From contig FN649732.1 of NCBI GenBank assembly GCA_000310025.1, positions 1,631,770-1,695,769 of the forward strand: 64,000 nt of DNA, written 5' to 3'. Both the position numbers and the translations under genes were made by a program. The DNA is from Ectocarpus siliculosus. Taxonomy: Eukaryota; Sar; Phaeophyceae; Ectocarpales; Ectocarpaceae. Below, piece after piece: positions 36,631-50,099 of this stretch (the first letter of the stretch is position 1; the number at the start of each line of letters is the position of its first letter). The notes under the pieces are model-generated. The model did not search any database and was not told the origin of the DNA. It saw nothing but the letters and a program-made list of their open reading frames with translations.

Positions 36631-36700
36631 GAAGCAGAAGACATCCACGCGCATCCACCTCACCCTTCGCCAAGCAGAAGACATCCACGCGCATCCATCA
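36631..36700 (+). repeat. Direct repeat just upstream of the METE start codon
   Basis: AAGCAGAAGACATCCACGCG followed by CATCCA occurs twice, about 42 bp apart, ending 13 bp before the METE ATG. It probably lies in the 5' untranslated region and is CA/GA-rich without a stop-rich or structured appearance. Confidence 0.75.
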
Positions 36701-36712
36701 CAGCCAAACAAG

Positions 36713-39700
36713 ATGGTTTCCAACAGCGGAGCCCTGGGTTTTCCTAGGATGGGACCGAACCGCGAGATGAAGTTCGCGTTGGAGAAGCACTGGAGGGGGA
36801 AGATGGACGAGGCCAGCATGCTCGCTATCGCCCGCGATGTCGAGCAGCAGGCCTGGGGCATTCAGATGGACGCCGGGGTGGGACTCATCTCGGCCGGGGA
36901 CCACTGCCTGTACGACAACATGCTGGCTTGGTGAGAGAGAGGATGGTACTGCTGCGGTACCATGTACAGTCGGGTAGCCTGCCGTCCTTGCGAATCTTTT
37001 GGACCATGTGGTTACCGCTCGTGCATGAACATCGCTCGTGTATGAATCCTGCTGTGTTCCGTCTGTTTCTACAAGATACGACAGGCTGATCCTTACCGCT
37101 GATGGCAATGCGCACATTGGGAACAATAAAGTTTCGTCATCTGGATACAGTCGTGCGCCCCAATAGCGCGAGGATGCTCTGGGCCCATCCATCGCACTAC
37201 CGCGGGCGCCCGCGGGCGCCGGCCTACAGTGCAATCAAAACATTCTGAACGGCTTGGATGTTTCCTGTCTTTGCCAAAGAGATTCCGTTTACACCGGCCG
37301 CCGTCCTATCTTCGTAACCGGTTCATGTACGACTGCATAGGATTTTCGAGCTGGGCCGTCGCCATTTCATTGGCGGTTGCGTGTTGGTTGTACTGCAGGA
37401 TAGTACCCTATGTACCGTAGACCATGGAGTACCACCGCGTTATGTTGACCTGTGCGGGCCGTCTGAATAAGGTTTTTGAGACTTGAGATAAATTGAGCAA
37501 TGGCATTGGATACTGACTGCACTACATATGTACATCGATCGATCGGTGGACAACCTGCTGCACCCGCGCACATTACTCTCGCTTTGGCAAGGCCAACGGA
37601 CAGCCCAGCTACGCTACCGAGTGTCCCGGCGCCGTACCCAAAGCTCGGCTACTGTCGAATGACTCATGCAAGACCTCCTCCGAACTACGGCACATGTCCT
37701 AATGATGTATTGTCACGACTTGACAGGACCGAATATCTCGGCGCTGTGCCGAAGCGCCATGCTCACCTCGCCCCCGGCAACGAGCGCATGTTCGCCATGG
37801 CGAGGGGCATCGACAACGCCCCCGCCCTCGACATGACCAAGTTTTTCGACACGAACTACCACTACGAGGTTCCCGAGCTCGAGACTCCCGTCGCGCTGCA
37901 GCCCAACTTTGCGAACTACCTGGTAAGAAGCTAGCTGTACAACCTAGTCTAGGCAGGCACGCAGAGTTGAACAAAGCATCAGTTTCTTTCCCGACTACTG
38001 ACAAGCTGGCACGCCAAAGCCTGACGACGGACGCGCCATCGGCTGTTTCTGAACAGGCGTGAACACGTTCGACGATGGTTCATTGTGCCCTGAACGCGGC
38101 GCCTCAACTTCTTTCTCTCCCTTTGCTCGCCTCGGTGAAAACGTTCACAGGAGACCATCTCCCGAGGAATCGCCAAGATGGGTGCTGACCGGACCGCGCC
38201 GGTCGTGCTTGGCCCTGTGACCTGGGTGCACCTGGCCAGGCATGCCAATGCCGAGGCGTCGGAGGAGGCGACGACCGCGCTCAAGGACCAGTACCTTGAC
38301 GCCATCCTCCCCGTGTACGCGGTGAGCCCCTGGTAGTTTCTGAAGAATTGATTGCTCTCGGGCACCGTGGGTGTTCATGGCGTTGTTTGATCGTCGTCGT
38401 CGTCGGGAAACCTTCCCCGTCGTGTCTCGTGACATCTGATCTATGATAGCATCGAGACCTCTCGCCATCGAAACCATGCCTGCCTCGGAGTACGACCTCG
38501 TGAAAGGAAACTGTTTCGAGCTACTGTAGTATGGAATGGCAAGGTGGGTTGGTGTGCGTTGTCGTCCCGGCAATCCTCGATGCCCATCTCTGGAATTCCT
38601 ATTCATTCCCATTGACCCACACACACCGGAATAAAACGCGCACGCTCGACAGGCCTTGATTGGCAAGCTGGCCGCCATGGGCGTGCAAGAGGTTCAGCTG
38701 CACGAGCCGGCCCTGGTCATGTGGGATTCTTCCAAGACCCTTGCCGCCATGTTCAAGAAGGCCTACTTCGCCAACAAGGTCGGTTTCTTTTCTTCATTGT
38801 TGTTGGTGTTGTTGATGATGATGTTGTTGTTGTTGTGGTGGTGATTGGCGTGGTCGCTAGGCGAAGTAAGGGTCATGCATCGTTTTGGTTCGGCATCGCG
38901 GAAGAACGATGTTGTGCAAGGTTCGAAGCGGGTTAGCGCTGTAGTCGGTTGCTTGGTTAGCGGGAGCAAACAACCTTGAACGAGGTTTCAAGAGTGACTC
39001 AACGGAGACGGATAGCCGCGTGGAGTGTTTTATTCTGTGGGGTTTCCCTGGACCCTTTCTGTCGTCCGCCATATCTATATGTGGGCATATCACGACCACG
39101 ACGTATTCAGGCAGGTTATTTAAACCCACCCGTTTTCACAAGCAACACGCGCCCTCAACCCCTCACACCGCTGACCCCCCCCTCCCCTCCCCCCGCCAAT
39201 GCGACCCTTCTTCACCGTCTTGTCACCTCCTCCAGGCGTGCCCGATGCTATCCGCGGATGTGAAGGTGAACCTCGTGACCTTCTTCGAGGACGTCGGCGC
39301 GGAAGCATACCAGTGGGTCACCGCCCTCCCCGTCAGCGCCATCAGCCTGGACTTCACCCGCGGGGACTCCCTCAAGCTCGTAAAGGGCTACGGCTTTCCC
39401 AAGGACAAGGTACATCGCTAGTGCTAGCCATTGAAAGTTTGTGAAACGGTGGTTACTCGTAGGGCTTGTAGATGAGCGTTCACGAGTGCGAGGGCATGTT
39501 GTCTTCTGGTACATAAGACTCCGATCAAAATATATCAATCGGCAAGAGATTAAGCGCTGGGTTGGGCTTGTTTCCTGGAGACTGGGGGTTGTTACTTGAA
39601 TAACGTTGGAAATAGGCCCATGAGAAACAAAGCTGTTACGAGAAAAGCGTTGTTTTTTTTCCTGTTGCTGCGGTACAGTAGTCCCTGGATAACCCACGCT

Positions 39701-42700
39701 TCGATGTCTCCCCAATTTGACGCGAAAGTGATGCCGCTCATCCCCCACAATCCCAATGATTTTACTTTCCGTAATTTCTTGTTCTTGCGCATGCACGAGA
39801 AATTCCGCTAGTGACTTTTCTGGCCGTCATGTGTCCATACCTCCCGTCATCCTTCCCGACACCCAACTTGTTGTTGGAAGGACTGCGTCGAGCCACGGGT
39901 CAACACTCGTATACGAAGGCTTTGCAGCTCTCTCTCCCTCCAGCCCATCTTGTGGCAATCTTTTTACGTGAGTTCTACGGTCAAGATATGCCAAGCGGAA
40001 CTCGCCCGCCCATTTATTTGGTTGTGGAACAGGTTCTGGGTGCGGGGATCATCGACGGCCGGTCCCCCTGGGCGATGGAGCCTGCCAAGGTGGTGTCGCT
40101 CGTGCGCGAGGTGGCGTCGGCCATCATGCCAGCTAACCCGAACGGTAAGTATCCAATTGTGTTTTCTTGGGGGTACGTGATCGAGAGACTGATGCAACAA
40201 AAATCACCGCAAATACGGTCGTGATCCGTGTATGTGTACGTGACGGGTTAGCTTCCGCGTCTCTTGGTGTGTGACGCTGCGGGTTAGCGTTGACTTTATC
40301 TTCTCCAAGTAGGCAGTGCCGGCGAAAAACGCACTTTTCTGTCCGTGAAAACAGTATGCACGTTTCAATCGTTCATTCTGGTACGAACTCGATCTGTTCG
40401 TCCTGTGACGCACCCTTGATGGTTTCAGATGCCCTCTCTACACCTCGCTGTCGCCGTACATGCGTTCATTGCCACGAAAAGCGTCAGCGTCTCGGTTCTT
40501 CGTTCATCGCTCCCGACGACTCAAAGTCAAACATTTTATCCGTGCCTCGCTCGTATCGTCCGTTTCGGGGCTCTCCATGATTGCACGCAGGAAGCGACAA
40601 CATCCGGGTCCAGGCTTCCTGCAACCTGCAGTTCGTTCCCTGGGATGTGACGTGCGAGGGAGACCTGGCCGAGAAGGTCGGCGGCGACGTGCTCGCCTTC
40701 GCCGTGCAGAAGGTGCAGGAGATCGTCGCCCTGGCGGAAGCCGTTCCAAAGATCACGGCCGGAAAGGAGGTACGAGGCAGAACACGTGCACACAATGCGG
40801 TTGCTGCTGCGGTAACGGCAGACCTGTGAACGTTCCAAATAACGGTCTCCGTTCAGGAACGTTTTCGACTAGGCCGGCATTGGAGAAGAAGTGCGCTTCT
40901 CGCATCAGTTCTTTGTTGCGTTCTTATCGCGCACACGGTCGGACGTCGCTGATGTGTACCTCGGAGTTCGCGGACAGGTTTGGCGATGAGAATCCGTTTT
41001 TCAGAGAATGAAGACCGACGTCTCAGGCTTGTTTTCGTACAAGAAAAAAAACGCACTCTGGCCGGGCGGGCCGACGGGCCTACGCTTGAGAGACGGCCTC
41101 TACGAATGTAATGCCTCGTTGCTCACATTCTTGTTCGATCTGTTCCCCTGAACGCAGGCAAAGGACATTTTCCCGGTTCTCGACAAGGCGTGGAAGGCTT
41201 TCAGCGCGAGCGTCACCGACAACACCAACACCGCCAAGCGCCTCGCCGGTCTGACCGAGGCGTCGTTCTCCAGGCCTGCACCGTTCAAGGAACGCGTCGC
41301 GGCGCAGCAGAAGTCCCTGAAGCTCCCCGTCCTGCCCACGACGACGATCGGGTCATTCCCTCAGGCAAGACTCGCAGGATCTTGTCGAAGGAAGCGTTTG
41401 AGTGTGAAGCATGACATATGAGGAACGACCACGGCTTGTAACTCCTATTTGGCAGAAATGCCTCGAGCGCTGAGTTTATGTGAACAGAACAGAACGAACG
41501 ACAGATAGATTAAACAAGTTGAGATGCCTTTTGGCTTGGTCACCACACAAAAAGAGGTACCGCGGTGGCCATGCTTGCTAACAACCTTAGCTGCTGTGCC
41601 TTTGCGCTCAAGCCCCACTGATGGAATTGAAGGTGAGGTTATTCACCGGTGTTTTGTCGTGTTGTGGTTTCTGCCCTCATTGTGACCTTGACAGACTGCC
41701 GCCGTGCGGAAGCTCCGACGCGAGTTCAAGAGCGGCGCCCTCTCTGCCGAGGACTATGAGCGTGCCATTGACCAGCAGATCTCGTACGCTATCGGCATCC
41801 AGGCGAGTCGTGCAGTCAGTTATATTTCACGTTGTGGTTGGTGGCGGTGTCTTCCTCGTCCCTGTATGGTTGTTGGCGTGAAACTGCTTCTTCGCGCCAC
41901 AAGATTCCACCGCGAGTTTTCGCAACCGGCACAAGAGCGCGTATGATCGCGTCATGACCCGATTTGAAACACCATACACATGCGATAATCGTGAACCGTG
42001 CAGGAGGCTCTTGGGCTAGACATCCTAGTCCACGGGGAAGCTGAGCGCACGGACATGGTCGAGTTCTTCGGCCAGCAGTTCCAAGGGTTCGCTTTTACCT
42101 CCAATGGATGGGTGCAGGTGGGCAGGGACACCCCGAGTGCTAACTCAACGTCGCCCCCCCCCCCCCCCGCAGTATCTTGTCAACACATACCGCTTCAGCA
42201 ACGCAATACAAACACCGACTCATTGCGTGTGCGTATTAATTGGGATCAAATTATGTGAAACAGTGTTGCACGATCGTTTTATCGACATTGTAGGCGAGGA
42301 GCCGCACGTGGAAACACAACTTGCAGCGCTGCCGTGCCTGAACCTCCTGCTAAGGCCATGCTGGTTTGACTGTCATTTCGCTGTAAACGGTTGCTCCCCC
42401 GTCGCTAGTCTCTTCCAACTCTCAATCACATCGTACGCCACACCCGTTTCCCAGTGTTTCTCGACATGAAACAAGCTCCTGGTTTGTTTCAATCGTCATC
42501 CCCCTCCGACAGGGATGCGTCACTATCAATTCGAAAACTTTACGGCACCAAACACAATGATGGCCAAACAAACAAACAAAACAAGGAGAATGCTTCGAGA
42601 TCAAACAAACAAAACAACAAGAATGCTTCGAGATCAATCTTAACACACACTTCTTGCCCGCCCTTTGCGTTTGATTTGCCAGTCGTACGGGAGCCGCTGC

Positions 42701-45356
42701 GTTCGCCCTCCCATCATCCACGGCGACGTATCCCGTCCTACCGCGATGACCACGAGGGAGTTCAAGGTAGCCCAAGAGCTGACCCTCCGCCCGGTGAAGG
42801 GGATGCTTACGGGACCTGTCACTATCCTCAACTGGTCCTTCCCTCGCCTCGACGTCTCTCGCAAGGAGCAGGTGCGGCGAGAGAGCTTCAGGTTTATCAC
42901 ATTGAGTGGCTGTTGTGATCGTTGGGTGTGTCTCTGTCGGTACACCCTGGAGGAATCTAGAAAACAAGTTTTTCCTCTTCACCACATGTCCGGGGTCCGG
43001 GGTCCTCGGGGTCTGGTGGGCTATAGAATATGATCCAGATGGAAATCCAAAAGCATCTCTTTGATTCCGTTGCCCAAATCGTTTTTTTTTATTTTATTGG
43101 AAATTGATTCGTGCCGTTTGTCCTTGAGTATGTATGCAAAGGGATTGCCCTAAACGTTTGGCCAAGGGTATCTATGGCTAACGTTTGAGCTGAACGTGGT
43201 AGCAACTGTAACGCTGGAAAACGAACACGATTCCCCGCGTACCACCTGACAGGCCTTCCAGATCGCGTTGGCCATTTCTGATGAGGTCGCCGACCTAGAG
43301 GCTGCCGGCTGCAAGGTCATTCAGGTCGACGAACCAGCCCTCAGGGAGGGGCTGCCTCTCAAGCCCCTCAAGAAAGCCGGTGAGGATCTGACCTTTGGAA
43401 CAACCATCCGCTTGAGCTTTAACAATGAAGCGCCTGGATTGGGTAATGAAGAGCGCTTCGTTTTTACAGGACTACAGGAAAAGGTTCGACTCTGAATCGA
43501 AATAGATTGCTCTGGATCAAAGGCAATACATTTGACTTGGTTCCCCATCCGAACCGAAATGCTCGTCGCTCAACCATCTTGACTCATTCTGGAGGAAGCC
43601 GTGGTAGAACCGCTATCACGACCTTCGTTGAGGTACATACCCCACGGGCACCGCTTACATTTCATGGTTTACCCTGTCTATGATTTTCCAATTCTTACGC
43701 CAGACTACCTGAAGTGGGCTACGGATTCGTTCCTCCTGTCCACGGCGATCGCCAAGCCGGAGACGTCGATCCACACGCACATGTGCTACTGTGACTTCGG
43801 AGACTGCATGGAGGCCATCGACAGGCTCGACGCTGACGTTAATAGTATCGAAAATGGTGCGTCCCGGTCAGAGACGATATACGACTTGCCGCCTACAAGA
43901 ACCCATTCGTTGGATGAGTGACCGAGGGGTTCTTTAGAGCATTGGGGCTTGGTGTAGAGATTCTAGCGTGGCGCAACAATGCTTGGACCTCTCACTTTCT
44001 GGAAGCCAACCAGGGATCACCGACACAGGCCAAACGGTTCCACGGGTAGCCCAATAACCGACATCACGCATTTGGTTCCACTCTCCTTGCTTGGCGGGCG
44101 GTGTGTAGTTTGTTCACTCCTGCGAACTGTGCTGAAAATTCCTTCTCCCCGTTCTTCCCCCCCAAATGAAACAGCTCGCAGTGACAACACGACCCTTCAG
44201 TCGTTCAAGGAATTCAACTACAAGAAGGGACTGGGCCCTGGGCTGTACGACATCCACTCTCCGGTTGTACCCCCCGTGAGCACCCTGCAGGACAAGCTTG
44301 AAGGTACGCAGTGTGTTCAAATCGCAGACCCAGTACTTGTCTGGCTGTAGCGGTATAACCCGACGAAGAGACCGTTCCGGTACCGAAGTAGTTCCAAGGA
44401 TATGCCATACGGAGCACCGTGCGGTAGCACATGCGCTTGCCTTGGCTTGTTCCTGGTCCGTTGTTCTTGTACACTAATTCACTGTTGATCGCTTGAAGTG
44501 TGGATATCGTTTCAGTGACTGTGAGAGGGGCGAGTAGAGTAGCAGTAAGCCCACTAATCTAGTGTACGGTGGCCCGGTTGTTCTGGAGTACTTCACTACA
44601 TGGGGTTCCCATGAAAACTGGCGAGTATTTGGTGTCTGTATTGAGTACCAATAGGCTCGAGATGATGAAATATTCACTGATGCACCTCCCCGCACGTGTG
44701 CCTACTCGTGGCAGGCTTTCTCAAAGTGCTTCCGAAGGAGCAGCTTGTCTGCAACCCGGACTGCGGACTCAAGACACGCACCTGGCCTCAGGTACAAACC
44801 ACCTTCGCTTGGTTTAACCCAAAATCTTGCCATACGAGCAATATCTGTCGATGTGTGCGCCACCTTGGTACTTTCCCGTGGTCATTGATGCTTCTGAGCT
44901 GACGGAATCAGATCGCCACGTTTTGGGCTGTGGTAGTTTGGTAGGGAATTGTAGGAAATAACCTGTCCGAATCCTTGTTGGGAGGTCCTTGTAAAATTTC
45001 GCCAGAGTTCCGATTCTAGCCACCTTTTGGTTATCAATCCCCCTCCGTTCCCCACGCGTTCTGCCATGCCATTACACCGAGAAATCTCTGTAGTTGTGAA
45101 TATATGCCACAATTTAAAAACTTCTTGGGAGTTAGGATTGTTGGCATGAGTACTTCAAGACGACTCTCTTTGTGCTGCCCGGGTAATTATGTTCGTGATC
45201 CTACGCTTTCTACAGGTGCTCGGCGCCTTGCGGAACCTGGTCGAGGCAACCCGCAACGTGCGGACCCTCAACGGTATCAGCGACGCGTCCGGACAGGCGG
45301 TGACAGTGCCGAGCGGTGGGCACGCCGCCTGCTGCACTCCCGTGGCGGCTCACTAG
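36713..45356 (+). CDS. METE: Cobalamin-independent methionine synthase
   Basis: METE transfers a methyl group from 5-methyltetrahydropteroyl-polyglutamate to homocysteine without vitamin B12. Sixteen phased plus-strand exons were found: 36713-36930, 37727-37922, 38151-38321, 38653-38778, 39236-39409, 40033-40144, 40591-40769, 41158-41364, 41695-41802, 42004-42117, 42683-42871, 43253-43379, 43704-43856, 44175-44303, 44715-44791 and 45216-45356, giving about 806 aa. Landmarks are [20 protein letters not shown] at the start, [28 protein letters not shown] opening the catalytic half, [35 protein letters not shown] and NPDCGLKTR. The four zinc ligands His666, Cys668, Glu690 and Cys751 keep exactly the E. 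coli spacing (+2, +24, +85). Introns 8 and 9 start with GC instead of GT. No targeting peptide is seen, so the enzyme is probably cytosolic. The gene appears intact. Confidence 0.97.
41365..41694 (+). other. GC-AG intron 8 of METE
   Basis: Exon 8 ends ...SFPQ and the next bases are GCAAGA, the classical GC-donor context CAG/GCAAG. The intron ends GACAG before TAAVRK. Reading phase 0 on both sides restores the conserved family sequence. Confidence 0.88.
41803..42003 (+). other. GC-AG intron 9 of METE
   Basis: Exon 9 ends ...AIGIQ, followed by GCGAGT. The acceptor GTGCAG precedes [12 protein letters not shown]. No GT donor nearby gives the right phase. This is the second GC-AG intron in a row. 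Confidence 0.83.
42568..42637. repeat. ~35 bp tandem duplication in METE intron 10
   Basis: An ACAAACAAACAAAACAA block followed by GAATGCTTCGAGATCA occurs twice in direct succession. Confidence 0.7.
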
Positions 45357-46274
45357 AGGCCGGTGCGCCCGCCCGCGTGACTATTGACGCGTTGGCAATA
45401 TTGTTGCTTGCGGACCTAATGGGAAACTGACCATCCAGACAGTATTCTCCCAACGAATCGTAACAAAAGAGAGGCGCATGCACATACAATAATAATCCGA
45501 TTGTTTAAATTCGGAACGTCGAGAGGATGAGCGCGATATATGATTCGAGTGAATAGAACCTGGCCAACGTAGATCCTCTGACGTAGTGAGAGGGGGTCGG
45601 GTTCTTGTAGCGAGCTCATGTGTCCCGTCATCGTATTACCGGCCACCCGTGTGGCGAACACCACGCGGGCCGCTGGTGCCGACTCATTTAGAGGGCAGAT
45701 AGTTGCGCCTCGGATGCGGTTCTGGGTGCAAGCGTTGTGAGTGAAGTGTTCCGTGGTTCCGAGTGTAGAATTGCCGGCCACCCTTGCGACACCACGTGGG
45801 CCGCTGGCGATATGCGGAAAGGGCAGATATAATTTCATTCTAAACGTTTATTTTGAGCTGTAGTATAGCAACGACACGACCGTCCGTAGTGATCCACAGC
45901 CTCCTGGTTGGTCTACTTGCTGTGCGCGCATGCAAATATCAAACTTGCCACAAGCACAACTACCACATGCAAGGGCGATCCCTGATTGGGGCCTCTTCAT
46001 ATATGTGCTGAAACGCGAGGTCAGTCCTTTGATGAAGTATTTCATTACCATATCTGTTTCGTCTCCCAAAAAAAAACGGAAGACACGTCGTTTCTCGATG
46101 TACTATTCACTACCCGCGCGCGCAGGTTGAGTTGATAGCACCCACGACCTTTCCTCAGGGCTGTCTGTGCCCACTTCGTGGCGGTATCTTCCATTATACT
46201 TTAAAACAAAAGCAGCTTCAGCTATTATGCGGTGCCGGCAGCTTTCTCTCACTACTTCCATGAACATTTACATT

Positions 46275-47005
46275 TTTGAGCAGTGGCCAAAACCTATACC
46301 CGGTCCAAACACGGCCATAATCGGGTACCCCTATAAGATGCCGCTGGGAGCGACCACATGCCACCATCTGATTGGCCGATGCCCACCCCTACCGCCTTTC
46401 CACCGGGTGCACCCGATCTTGGGTACTCACCTGGAGTACCCAGTTTTTCTTTTCCCAATCTGAAAATTGCTGGGCTGTGCAACCAAAACACATGCACACA
46501 AGCATGTCAGGAACGCCCTGCCCTCGAATCCGGAACTTCTGACGGCCTCCGCGGATAAACTCCCGCCGGCGGTTTAAGTCTCCCTAGGGGGAAACGGCTG
46601 GCGATCTGTGCAAATTATCGAGAAGAAAGAGCTGGATGAATACCTCCCTCACAAGATGCGACACACACTACACGGGACTCATCTCAAGAATAGACATTTT
46701 TCTCTCCCTCCACTACTTCCTGATTGTTGGCGACAAACGAGGGCCAGTGGTGTGTGTCCGACCCGTGGTTGTGTGCATGGGTTTTGGTCGAACAGCCCAG
46801 CCATTTTCGGGTTGGGGAAAGAAAACCGGGTACCTCTCCCGGGGTGAGTAGCCAAGATCGGGTGCACCTGGTGGAAAGGCGGTCAAGGTCGGGTAGGGGC
46901 GGGCGTCGGCCGATCAAACGGTGGCATGCGGTCGCTTCCAGCAGCATCATGTATGAGTACCCGATTATGGCCGTGTTTGGACCGGGTGTACCCGATTTTG
47001 GCCAC
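46275..47005. mobile_element. Long inverted-repeat element, ~240 bp arms
   Basis: The left arm (46275-46510) and right arm (46745-47005) are reverse complements at roughly 80-85% by eye. Shared blocks include GGTCCAAACACGGCCATAAT, GGTGCACCCGATCTTGG and AACAGCCCAGC in inverse. The arms enclose a ~235 bp non-repeated core without a convincing coding frame. This looks like a non-aut­onomous foldback transposon or an inverted duplication. Confidence 0.75.
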
Positions 47006-47844
47006 TGGTGTACATTTTTCATCAGAATGGGCAAAAATGTTGCTCTAAAGCTCCCAATCCGAGTGGAAAGTTCCACATGCACCACAAAACGATGATGACC
47101 AGTTATTTTTATGAACCGCACGATACACCTTCAAACTGCGGTGGGACGACGGTGGTATCGGAACGCCATCAGTCATGAAGTACAGCATGTTTGGTTCTTC
47201 CTGTTGCTGGAAAATAACTTTTTGGATGATGCAAAAGTACGGCTGCCTACATTGAGGACAACTTCCCTCGACGAGGTGGTTCACTTGTGATGTGTCCTCT
47301 CTTTTGTGCTACAACAACCCTTGGCGACTGCCTCTCGTTTTCCGACAAGTCCCGCAAGCTATGGCTGACCTAGCATTGACATGTTTCGTTAGTTGAACCG
47401 CCGTCCGTTTCAACATCATTCACTCACTCGAAAAGTCCCTTGGCCATTCGCGAAGTCAGCCGAATGAATTGTTCTTCGACCAGGCGTCCGATTCAACATT
47501 CACTCGAAAGTTCCCTCGGCTACCATCAATCGAATTGGGTTAGTTGTGTACGTGCCAAATGTATAAAATGTATGAACTTCATCTTCAATCTCTCCGACTT
47601 AAATTCATTGGTGTCGCAGACCCTCATATTCCGATTCCCCCACCCCTGCCTGACCGTGTCTCAAAAACCGATCTTGATCCATGGTGTACGTCTCGCGACA
47701 TCTCGACTATGCCTCGTTAGGGCATCGCAAATGATGGCCCCTCGCCAAGTTCCATCGATTTTCGCGCCCTCGCCAAGTTCCATTGACCATGCGCGCTGTT
47801 TTTCTCTCGTCTTCACCGTTTCGCCGTGTGCCTGTTTTCATCGC

Positions 47845-48617
47845 TCTTTGGCACATTCCGAAAAAATCGAAGCTCAGGGTCCGCTTGACAGCAAGCAACG
47901 GACCGATCTCGACCTACGGCGCACGTCTAGCGATGTATTGACAATGCCGTTGCAGGGTATCGCGCGTCGTGGACCCTCGCCGACTTCCATTACCCTCCGC
48001 GCGCAGTATGACATACACCACAATACGAGTGTGCGCCCATAATAGGCGTTTCTCTGGTTCGCCGCCTTACCGTCAACACCAAATTTTTCACTGTTGTATA
48101 ACTCAACAAATCCATCCCTTCCACAGTCCGCTATAGAGTAGCAATGTAGATTCATATGTTGCATCTGCTCTTTGTCTTCTTGAACAATTTCATAATGTCG
48201 GCAAAAATCGAATCTCAACGTCCAACTCGACAATGTTCATCGGAGGTGGGTGGCAGAGAAAATGAAAGTGTGTGCGTGGACCGAGTGAGTTTCCAACGTG
48301 AAGTACTGAAGTGCCAAAAAACCATGATACGACGAAAGCTCATTCGGCGAGTCGACGATCAAGCGGGTTGCATGTTGCGCAATAAGTGTGCTACCATGCG
48401 CGTTGTCCCGCTTTTTCGGCCCTCTTGATTGACCAGTTCGCCTTCCATCCTCCTGTTCCGATCGATCTTCTTGGCTTCTCGAACAATGTCGGAAAAACTC
48501 GAATCTCAGGGTCGACGTGGCAGCAACCACGGCATCGTGTTCATTTCAGAGGCGGTTTCGTATTGAAAATGTGTGCGGGCCGAGTGAGTTACCAGCGCGA
48601 ACTACAGCAGAGCCAGT
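47845..48617 (+). repeat. Diverged direct repeats with a shared small coding-like motif
   Basis: Units at 48173-48315 and 48475-48617 align over ~140 bp. A shorter third unit lies at about 47845-47930. Each begins with a CAAT/CATTCGGAAAAAATCGAA-like block and translates in one frame to S-(E/A)-K-(I/L)-E-(S/A)-Q. No complete gene is visible. These may be decayed copies of one short module. Confidence 0.5.
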
Positions 48618-50099
48618 AAGTTATGGCGACGACACCGCATGCTAACGCAGATGCACCACCATGCTGCATACGTCAGAAGTGCGCGACCACGTACGACCAT
48701 GCGCAATAATCACCGGTTCGATCTTTGTTGTTGTCTCTATCGCAATATTTTGACATCTTCTTGAAAATGTTTTGAAAGGCGCATCTCATATAGGCATGCA
48801 TTCAGATGGATTCGTTCGTTGCGACAGTCTATTGTCAAGAAAATAAAGAAACACCAAGCGGTGTCATCATCGCCAACAACAGCAAAACAATTGTTCGATA
48901 TTCATTGATGGCATCGTTCATTGCCGTTCGGGGATTAGAAGGTAGTGTGACTGACTGCCTGACTGAGCAAGCCATAAGCCGACTGTATTATATTAGTCGA
49001 CCACAACAACAAACCGTGACCGGCGAATTCTCTACATGCAGCGCCGCACCGTTTCTCTTTGACAGACAAGAGTGCGCGGTAGATTACAATCAATCGTGTT
49101 GTACTTTGACCAACGTAATTTCTAAAGTTGTCCCCCGAGCAGCTGTTTTTTTCCTTTTTAGTTTCCATCCGCCGTCGGGTTGTGATCTGTAAACAACGCA
49201 GTAAGCTCAGCCAGCATCAAAGTAGACCCGCAAAAAAAACAAATCAGCTTCAGGCAGGCGACGCCGACGATACTCGTCTCGTTGATTTATCACATTCCTG
49301 GTGAATAGTTGTGCCACGACGTCTTTGACGTTCGTGAGGAGCAGAAGATGAATGCGTGGGTACGTGCGTGCGTTGGACCATCAATAATTGACGATTATCG
49401 TTATCCGGAACTACCAATGTATCGTTATCACGTGGCAGGAAAATTGCCGACGCTACATATGCAGAGAGCGACTGCTCACAGCCCCCAGCTGCAAGGCGGA
49501 GCACCACAGCGGAATTTAGGCTTGCAGAACTAAGAAGCGAAGATAATACCAGTATTATCTGCATACGATAGTCCCCTCGAACCGTCGAATGCAATCTTGG
49601 ACGAAGCTGGCAAGCACATAATATGTGAAGAAGCTGATGCCGCTACTCGCACGATCTGCGGCAAGTGGGGGTATTTTGTATGGTCTGATGCTCGCATGCT
49701 CGCCATGCCTCCAATATCAACTCCCGCGTCTGTGCGGACTTCCGGCGAAGATTAAAGCCTCAAGCAACAGCGATCGTGGGATAGACTCTAGTGCAGGGTC
49801 CCACGTGGGATAGACCTGTTGCTGTTATCGTATCGTGTGTACCAAGTACTGGAACACCAATCAATGCTGCTTGATGCCGTTTACATAGTCTACCGTCGTT
49901 GTACTTTGGTCAATAAATGTATCGGTCATTTTGCACGTAAGTGCAGACCCACAATATATTTTCTCAACCAAAGGTTTTTTCTCAATGATCAAGATCGCAT
50001 GTTCACAGGTAAAACTTTGAAAATAGTTGTGTTCGTCTACAGTACGGAACTCCCTCCTAAAAGTATTGTTCGAGACACTATAAGTTTGAAGCATCCCGT

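Larger units (their letters stand above)
34273..36712. other. Region between UFD1 and METE
   Basis: It contains the UFD1 3' end and METE upstream DNA. One short plus-strand block (about 35140-35262) looks coding and is listed separately. Other stretches at 35746-35905 and 36110-36240 translate into protein-like peptides, but no phased exon chain could be built. Confidence 0.45.
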
